Both the position numbers and the translations under genes were made by a program. The notes beneath the pieces were generated by a model. That model was given only the letters and a program-made list of their open reading frames with translations, made no database searches and had not been told where the DNA came from. DNA of 5,340 bases, from positions 1-5,340 of the forward strand of contig JAEXVC010000012.1 in assembly GCA_023406715.1 (NCBI GenBank), in the 5' to 3' direction. This document shows positions 1 through 3,456 of this stretch, piece after piece (within the stretch, counting starts at the first letter, position 1; each line of letters starts with the position of its first letter). The DNA comes from Bacteroidota bacterium. GTDB taxonomy: Bacteria > Bacteroidota > Bacteroidia > Bacteroidales > Tenuifilaceae.

Positions 1-1
1 G

Positions 2-421
2 TCGAGCACCTGCAAAACCAACTTGTCACCGCAATTAATATTCAAACAAAGTTTTACAGGAATAACTGACAAGACCTTTGTTGGCAACTGGACAAAAAAT
101 GGTTTTTGGTTATCGAAATACCGATACCAACTTTTGCAGGTCCGACCAGACATTATTGCTCGATTTAATTTTGCATCAAATCAAAACAACACTCAAATAG
201 AAATAAAGTATTCGATAGGCTTTTCGAGTATTTTAACTATTATAATATTAGCCTTTCCCTTTATAGCGGCTTTCTCATTATGGGGAATTATAGGCTTTAT
301 TATAAGTTTAATCCTTTTGTCCCTTATTTATTATATACTTTCGGCATCTGAGTATGATAGTATTAAAGAATCTATAAAAGAGAAGATTTTATCTGGATTT
401 GAAATCAAGCAAATATTATAA
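2..421 (+). CDS. Small two-helix membrane protein, unknown function (5' end possibly outside window)
   Basis: I do not recognise this gene. The frame is open from base 2, so it may begin left of the window; the first usable start inside is a TTG at 23, giving 132 residues. Counting from that TTG, residues 1-65 are a polar, probably beta-rich segment with the pattern FTGITDKTFVG near the start and RPDIIARF at 41-48. Residues about 67-87 and 88-107 are two adjacent hydrophobic stretches that look like a membrane hairpin. The last 25 residues are charged and helical (SIKESIKEKI). The layout recalls small bacterial membrane proteins with a soluble N-terminal part followed by two helices, but I cannot name a family. 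The gene is clearly AT-richer (about 30% G+C in sampled stretches) than the next gene (about 45%). It ends two bases before the acetyltransferase ATG, so the two are probably translationally coupled. Confidence 0.6.
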   Translation, partial: SSTCKTNLSPQLIFKQSFTGITDKTFVGNWTKNGFWLSKYRYQLLQVRPDIIARFNFASNQNNTQIEIKYSIGFSSILTIIILAFPFIAAFSLWGIIGFIISLILLSLIYYILSASEYDSIKESIKEKILSGFEIKQIL

Positions 422-423
422 GC

Positions 424-933
424 ATGAATACTACCCCAAAATTCACCCTTCGCCCATTCCGGGAATCCGATGCCGAGAGCATTGTAAAGTACGCCAACAA
501 CCCCAAAATTGCGGCAAACCTCACCGATGGCTTCCCAAACCCTTACGGCTTGAACGATGCCAAAAAGTTCCTTACAATGGCCATTCAGAACAAGCCATAC
601 ACCATTTTTGCCATTGATATTGATGGCGAAGCTTGTGGCTCCATTGGAATATTTGTACAAACCGACATACACCGCAAATCGGCGGAGTGTGGCTACTGGC
701 TAGCCGAACCATACTGGGGAAAAGGAATTATCCCCGAGGCCATAAAACAGATTGTAGATTACGGCTTCCGCACCTTCGATATAGTTAGAATTTACGCCCG
801 CCCGTTCAGCTTTAACAAAGAATCGCAAAGGGTTTTGGAGAAGGCTGGCTTTACGCTTGAAGCCACGCTAAAAAAGGCCTGCTTTAAGAACGGCCAGTTC
901 TGCGATGAGATGATTTACTCCATTGTAAGGTAG
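424..933 (+). CDS. GNAT-family N-acetyltransferase, RimJ/RimL-like
   Basis: A 169-residue cytosolic acetyltransferase expected to move an acetyl group from acetyl-CoA to an amine; the substrate cannot be read from the sequence. It opens with the LRPFRESDAESIVKYANNP pattern (residues 9-27) typical of the RimJ/RimL-type (Acetyltransf_3) branch. The acetyl-CoA pyrophosphate-binding loop is at 97-105 (YWGKGIIPE, matching the R/Q-x-x-G-x-G/A motif with a tyrosine at the first position), and the C-terminal signature is N131-x-x-S134 followed by VLEKAGFTLEATLKK (137-151). The length is normal for the family and nothing appears missing. The ATG at 424 is two bases after the preceding stop, with no Shine-Dalgarno sequence, as is usual in Bacteroidota. 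RimJ/RimL relatives acetylate ribosomal proteins, but this branch also includes antibiotic and small-molecule acetyltransferases, so a gene name is not justified. The family call is secure, the substrate unknown. Confidence 0.93.
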   Translation: MNTTPKFTLRPFRESDAESIVKYANNPKIAANLTDGFPNPYGLNDAKKFLTMAIQNKPYTIFAIDIDGEACGSIGIFVQTDIHRKSAECGYWLAEPYWGKGIIPEAIKQIVDYGFRTFDIVRIYARPFSFNKESQRVLEKAGFTLEATLKKACFKNGQFCDEMIYSIVR

Positions 934-958
934 CAATATCTGCAAGAGTATTTGTTAA

Positions 959-989
959 TTGCAAAACCAACTTGCTTTGCGTAGTTTTG
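959..989 (+). promoter_or_regulatory. Bacteroidota-type promoter for the truA-family gene
   Basis: A TTG at 959-961 (-33 element) and TAGTTTTG at 982-989, an exact match to the -7 consensus TAnnTTTG, are separated by 20 bases, inside the usual 17-23 range. Transcription would begin near 994-997, leaving a leader of only about 10 nt before the TTG start codon at 1006. The 7-base inverted repeat GCAAAAC (961-967) / GTTTTGC (984-990) lies across the two elements. Confidence 0.6.
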
Positions 990-1005
990 CTGAAAATTTT
1001 TAGCA

Positions 1006-1815
1006 TTGCGATACTTTGTTCATATTGGGTTTAATGGCTACAACTACCGCGGCTGGCAAAAGCAGGCCCGCGTGGTTACCGTGCAGGAGGTTTTACAGGA
1101 TAAGTTTAGCGAGGTGCTTAAGCAACCCATAACCTGTATTGGCTGTGGCCGCACCGATGCTATGGTGCACGCCGTGCAGTATTTCTTCCACTTCGACTAC
1201 TACGAGCCACTGCATTCCGATATCAAGTTCCGCCTTAACAAAGCCCTACCGGACGATATCGCCATTTTCGATATTATTCCAATGGAAGGCTACCCACACG
1301 CCCAGTTCGATGCGGTGGAGCGAACCTACAACTACTTTGTGCATACGCACAAAAATCCATTCCTAAAAGGTTTGAGCTCGCTTTACGAGGTATCGGACCT
1401 AAACCTTGAGCTAATGAGCAAGGCAATGAGCCTAATCCCCAACTACAACGATTACTCCTTGTTCTGCAAAACACCGCTAAAGAACGATAGCAATATCTGC
1501 AATGTACGGTCGGTGGATTTGTTTGCCAGCCCCAACGCCGAAAGGCTGCGGTTCCAAATTACCGCCGATAGGTTTACCAAAGGAATGATACGCATTATCG
1601 TAAAAAGATTGCTGGATATTGGCACAGGCGAACTCTCCATCGATGAGTTTGATGGAATCCTGTCCGGCAAAATCGTACCAAGCGAAATAACCATTGCTTA
1701 CCCGCAGGGACTTTACCTAACAAAAATAACGTACCCATTCCTCGATATTCCCCAGCGACCTGAGTTTGCATCGGTTTTTGAGGTGAATGGCGATTCGGGC
1801 TGGAGGAAAGTTTAA
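1006..1815 (+). CDS. truA: TruA-family tRNA pseudouridine synthase, divergent paralogue
   Basis: The 269-residue protein belongs to the TruA family, which isomerises uridines 38-40 of the tRNA anticodon arm to pseudouridine. The family start pattern MRYFVHIGFNGYNYRGWQKQ (1-20) is followed by TVQEVL (25-30) and the catalytic motif GRTDAMVHA (48-56) with the nucleophile D51. HAQFDA (98-103) and ERTYNYF (105-111) correspond to the HARFSA and RTYRY segments, and FTKGMIRIIV (190-199) to the usual FLRNMVRxIV. AYPQGLYL (231-238) matches the APAxGLxL motif near the C-terminus. Several near-invariant positions differ: M53 instead of Gly in GRTDAG, T191 and G193 in the MVR segment, and KR instead of GT after IIV. 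I infer a second TruA-like paralogue of the kind some Bacteroidota carry, so the symbol is at family level. The start must be the TTG at 1006: an in-frame TGA at 991 leaves no other start codon, and conservation begins exactly there. Confidence 0.88.
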   Translation: MRYFVHIGFNGYNYRGWQKQARVVTVQEVLQDKFSEVLKQPITCIGCGRTDAMVHAVQYFFHFDYYEPLHSDIKFRLNKALPDDIAIFDIIPMEGYPHAQFDAVERTYNYFVHTHKNPFLKGLSSLYEVSDLNLELMSKAMSLIPNYNDYSLFCKTPLKNDSNICNVRSVDLFASPNAERLRFQITADRFTKGMIRIIVKRLLDIGTGELSIDEFDGILSGKIVPSEITIAYPQGLYLTKITYPFLDIPQRPEFASVFEVNGDSGWRKV

Positions 1816-1877
1816 TTTTACTCCTTTCAATCAACTAAATAATTAGGCAATTCCAAGTTGAATATTTTACGTACTTT

Positions 1878-1920
1878 CTTTGTGCGCCTTTGTGCCATAC
1901 CTTAAGCGCCTTCGTGGTTA
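1878..1920 (+). repeat. Degenerate short tandem repeat, probably a dispersed intergenic element
   Basis: Four related units of about 10-13 bases follow each other: CTTTGTGCGC (1878-1887), CTTTGTGCCA (1888-1897), then CTTAAGCGC (1901-1909) and CTTCGTGGTTA (1910-1920). From memory, strings such as ctttgtgcctttgtggttaa recur between genes in many Bacteroidota genomes, so this is probably one copy of a dispersed family. It lies 62 bases after the truA stop and ahead of the carA promoter. I see no protein-coding potential. The rest of 1816-1964 shows only a weak 6-base inverted repeat (1831-1836 / 1856-1861) and no convincing terminator for truA. Confidence 0.45.
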
Positions 1921-1964
1921 ATTCTTATCTCCTTAAAATGCTCAAACGTATTTCTTAGAAAATT

Positions 1965-1996
1965 TTGCCACAAATAAAAAACAATAACTATCTTTG
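1965..1996 (+). promoter_or_regulatory. Bacteroidota-type promoter for the carAB leader
   Basis: TTG at 1965-1967 (within TTTTG) and TATCTTTG at 1989-1996 are separated by 21 bases. The second element matches TAnnTTTG exactly and the spacing is normal for this phylum's primary sigma factor. Transcription should start around 2001-2003, giving a leader of about 215 nt before carA. No other TAnnTTTG is present between here and the carA ATG, so this is the only evident promoter for carAB. Confidence 0.7.
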
Positions 1997-2015
1997 TACC
2001 GTAATCTTAACGTTG

Positions 2016-2216
2016 ATGCACCAATCAAAGAAAATATTACTAAGCAACAAACATACAGGGTTCGAAAGTTTACTATCGTTTAAATATTTAAGTCTGCCAA
2101 CATTGGCAGACTTTTTTTTTGCCTACCTAGGGCCATTATCCGATTCTAATAGTACTGCTAATCATACTGGGGTTGACTATTGTCAACCCTTTTTTATTTC
2201 ACTTAACCAAGCATAA
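2016..2216 (+). CDS. Putative 66-residue leader peptide upstream of carA
   Basis: An ATG at 2016 opens a 66-codon frame that resembles no protein I know. It starts about 14 nt after the predicted transcript start. Its codons run through hairpin 1 (residues 25-33), the nine-U run (FFF at 33-35), hairpin 2 (52-58) and the second U run (FF at 59-60). It stops with TAA at 2214-2216, two bases before the carA ATG and in a different frame from carA. The frame is open further upstream to a TAG at 1956, about 85 codons in all, which is long for such AT-rich sequence. The composition is Ser/Leu/Asn/Phe-rich with no Arg, no signal peptide and no evident domain. If translated, its likely role is regulatory (ribosome occupancy of the hairpins and coupling to carA) rather than as a stable protein. 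It could still be a chance open frame. Confidence 0.35.
   Translation: MHQSKKILLSNKHTGFESLLSFKYLSLPTLADFFFAYLGPLSDSNSTANHTGVDYCQPFFISLNQA
2090..2120 (+). terminator. Intrinsic terminator-like hairpin 1 in carA leader
   Basis: AGTCTGCCAA (2091-2100) and its exact reverse complement TTGGCAGACT (2103-2112) form a stem, with one more A-T pair at 2090/2113. Because the gap is only two bases, the innermost pair opens to give a 4-base loop. Nine Ts follow (2112-2120). It is an excellent intrinsic terminator, but it lies after the only visible carA promoter. It could end an RNA of roughly 118 nt, or act as an attenuator or pause site. Confidence 0.85.
2170..2195 (+). terminator. Intrinsic terminator-like hairpin 2 in carA leader
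   Basis: GGGTTGAC (2170-2177) pairs perfectly with GTCAACCC (2182-2189) around a TATT loop, and six Ts follow (2190-2195). It sits 24 bases before the carA ATG, the usual place for an attenuator. It is GC-richer at its base than hairpin 1 but has a shorter U run. It lies 50 bases downstream of the first U run, so the two form a tandem pair. Confidence 0.82.
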
Positions 2217-2218
2217 TA

Positions 2219-3292
2219 ATGGAGAAAATTAAAGCAAAACTGGTTCTGGAGGATGGTAGCGAATACATAGGCTACTCCTTCGGGTATCACGGAAGCTCCG
2301 CTGGCGAAGCGGTTTTTAACACTGCAATGAATGGCTACCCCGAAAGTTTGACCGACCCATCGTACCGAGGTCAAATACTTGTGGCCACATATCCATTAAT
2401 AGGCAACTATGGAGTTCCGGATAACGTTAGCGATGGAAACGTACAACGATTCTGGGAATCGGATAAAATTCACATATCCGGACTAGTGGTAACGGAGTAT
2501 AGCGAAACCTACAGTCACTGGAATGCTAGCAAAAGCCTTTCGGATTGGCTTGTTGAGCATAAAATTCCTGCAATATCGGGACTAGACACAAGGGCGCTAA
2601 CCAAACGAATCCGTGAGCGCGGCTGTATGCTTGGGAAAATTATTATCGATAACGATGTGGAGTGGATTGACCCCAACAAGCAAAACCTAGTTGGACAGGT
2701 ATCAATAAAGCAAAAAATAACCTATGGTAAAGGAAAGCACAAGGTTGTTCTGGTTGATTGTGGTGTAAAAAACAATATAATAAGGTGTCTGCTGAGCAGG
2801 GACACAACAATTATTCGAGTTCCTTACAATTACGATTTCACCAACGAGGATTACGACGGGCTCTTTATCTCCAACGGCCCCGGCGACCCAAAAATGAATG
2901 TCGCCACAATTAATCACCTTAAAAAGGCAATGGAACTGGATAAGCCAATAATGGGAATTTGCCTGGGCAATCAACTGCTTGCGCTGGCATCGGGAGCCGA
3001 TACCTACAAGTTGCCCTACGGGCACCGAAGCCACAACCAGCCTGTAATACTAAAAGGCACAAACCGATGCTACATAACATCGCAGAACCACGGATTTGCG
3101 GCAGATACCTCAACCCTATCCAACGATTGGGAAATACTTTTCGAGAACGCCAACGATGGAACCTGCGAGGGCATAAAGCATAAAACCAAGCCAATTTTCG
3201 CATCGCAATTCCACCCCGAAGCCTCGGGCGGTCCAAACGACACTGAGTTTCTGTTCGACGAGTTTATTGGGATGATTGAAAAAACAAAATAG
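2219..3292 (+). CDS. carA: Carbamoyl-phosphate synthetase, small (glutaminase) subunit
   Basis: CarA hydrolyses glutamine and channels the ammonia to CarB, giving carbamoyl phosphate for pyrimidine and arginine synthesis in the cytosol. The 357-residue protein has the N-terminal CarA domain (about 1-150), including the AVFNTAMNGYPESLTDPSYRGQI block (31-53) and GLDTRALTKRIRERG (121-135). The class I glutamine amidotransferase domain follows (about 173-355): DCGVKNNI (180-187), ISNGPGDP (217-224), the nucleophile elbow GICLGNQ with C248, the QNHGF loop (289-293), and FHPEA with H332 and E334 completing the triad. E. coli CarA has 382 residues, so this is slightly short but complete. The ATG at 2219 begins MEKIKAKLVLEDG, as expected for the family. 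Regulation probably acts through the hairpin-bearing leader. The carB gene follows after 164 bases, much longer than the gap in E. coli carAB. Confidence 0.98.
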   Translation: MEKIKAKLVLEDGSEYIGYSFGYHGSSAGEAVFNTAMNGYPESLTDPSYRGQILVATYPLIGNYGVPDNVSDGNVQRFWESDKIHISGLVVTEYSETYSHWNASKSLSDWLVEHKIPAISGLDTRALTKRIRERGCMLGKIIIDNDVEWIDPNKQNLVGQVSIKQKITYGKGKHKVVLVDCGVKNNIIRCLLSRDTTIIRVPYNYDFTNEDYDGLFISNGPGDPKMNVATINHLKKAMELDKPIMGICLGNQLLALASGADTYKLPYGHRSHNQPVILKGTNRCYITSQNHGFAADTSTLSNDWEILFENANDGTCEGIKHKTKPIFASQFHPEASGGPNDTEFLFDEFIGMIEKTK

Positions 3293-3326
3293 AACTTATG
3301 TTACTCTCAACAATAGCCAACATTAT

Positions 3327-3388
3327 TTGTCATCTTGAGCGCAGCGAAAGATCTGTTTTTAGATGCTTCACTTCGTTCAGCATAACAA
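3327..3388. repeat. Imperfect palindromic repeat between carA and carB
   Basis: Two 27-base arms (3328-3354 and 3361-3387), extended by one A-T pair at 3327/3388, flank a GTTTTT loop. By my alignment 19 of the 27 arm positions are Watson-Crick pairs, and some of the rest can form G-U pairs. The core GTCATCTTGAGCGCAGCGAA and the mirror TTCGTTCAGCATAACA resemble the gtcatcctgagc...gaaggatct palindromes that I recall scattered between genes in Bacteroidota and other phyla. It is therefore probably one degenerate copy of a REP- or MITE-like family. In RNA it would form a long hairpin inside the carAB message, without a strong U run after it. Confidence 0.6.
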
Positions 3389-3424
3389 GAAAGATTAACT
3401 ATACTAATTGATAACATTCAATCT

Positions 3425-3452
3425 TTTAACGTTTCACGCTTAACAATTAACG
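3425..3452 (+). repeat. Four degenerate 7-base tandem units just before carB
   Basis: TTTAACG, TTTCACG, CTTAACA and ATTAACG run head to tail with an exact 7-base period and end four bases before the carB ATG at 3457. The shared pattern is nTTnACg. Similar tttcacg/tttaacg strings occur, as I recall, in other Bacteroidota intergenic regions. The role is unknown: slippage-derived repeat, protein-binding site or translation enhancer are all possible. No TAnnTTTG promoter is visible in 3293-3456. Confidence 0.4.
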
Positions 3453-3456
3453 AATA

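Larger units (their letters stand above)
2002..2218 (+). promoter_or_regulatory. Putative transcription-attenuation leader of carAB
   Basis: This untranslated leader separates the promoter at 1965-1996 from the carA start. It contains two successive hairpins, each followed by a U run (2090-2120 and 2170-2195), and a 66-codon open frame that begins about 14 nt after the predicted transcript start and ends two bases before carA. In the E. coli pyrBI leader, ribosomes following closely behind a slow polymerase at low UTP disrupt the terminator. This layout would suit the same mechanism, and carbamoyl phosphate is the pyrimidine precursor. I see no PyrR-type binding loop, and the open frame has no arginine codon, so arginine-codon stalling is unlikely. 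The structure is visible; the regulatory role is inferred. Confidence 0.5.

Noticed and set aside
8..141. 10-base inverted repeat ACCTGCAAAA (8-17) / TTTTGCAGGT (132-141)
   Set aside because: The arms are over 100 bases apart, one is within coding sequence, and flanking similarity is weak.
331..672. Minus-strand open frame of 113 codons
   Set aside because: It lies opposite the membrane protein and GNAT genes, has no recognisable motif, and is explained as a shadow of those frames.
931..1502. 15-base direct repeat TAGCAATATCTGCAA at 931-945 and 1488-1502
   Set aside because: One copy is inside conserved truA coding sequence and the other starts at the GNAT stop codon; no shared context, so probably coincidence.
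1831..1861. Terminator for truA (TCAACT / AGTTGA)
   Set aside because: A 6-base stem with a 19-base loop and no proper T run is too weak to call.
2013..2028. Small hairpin TTGAT/ATCAA around the leader ATG
   Set aside because: Only five mostly A-T pairs; too weak to claim as a pause or start-blocking structure.
2002..2218. PyrR-binding element or arginine-codon attenuator in the carA leader
   Set aside because: I see no PyrR-type conserved loop, and the 66-codon frame contains no arginine codon at all.
2702..3236. Overlapping minus-strand frames inside carA
   Set aside because: They are antisense to highly conserved CarA motifs, have no family features and no promoter.
3293..3456. Separate carB promoter
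   Set aside because: No TAnnTTTG with a correctly spaced TTG is visible; near matches lack required bases.
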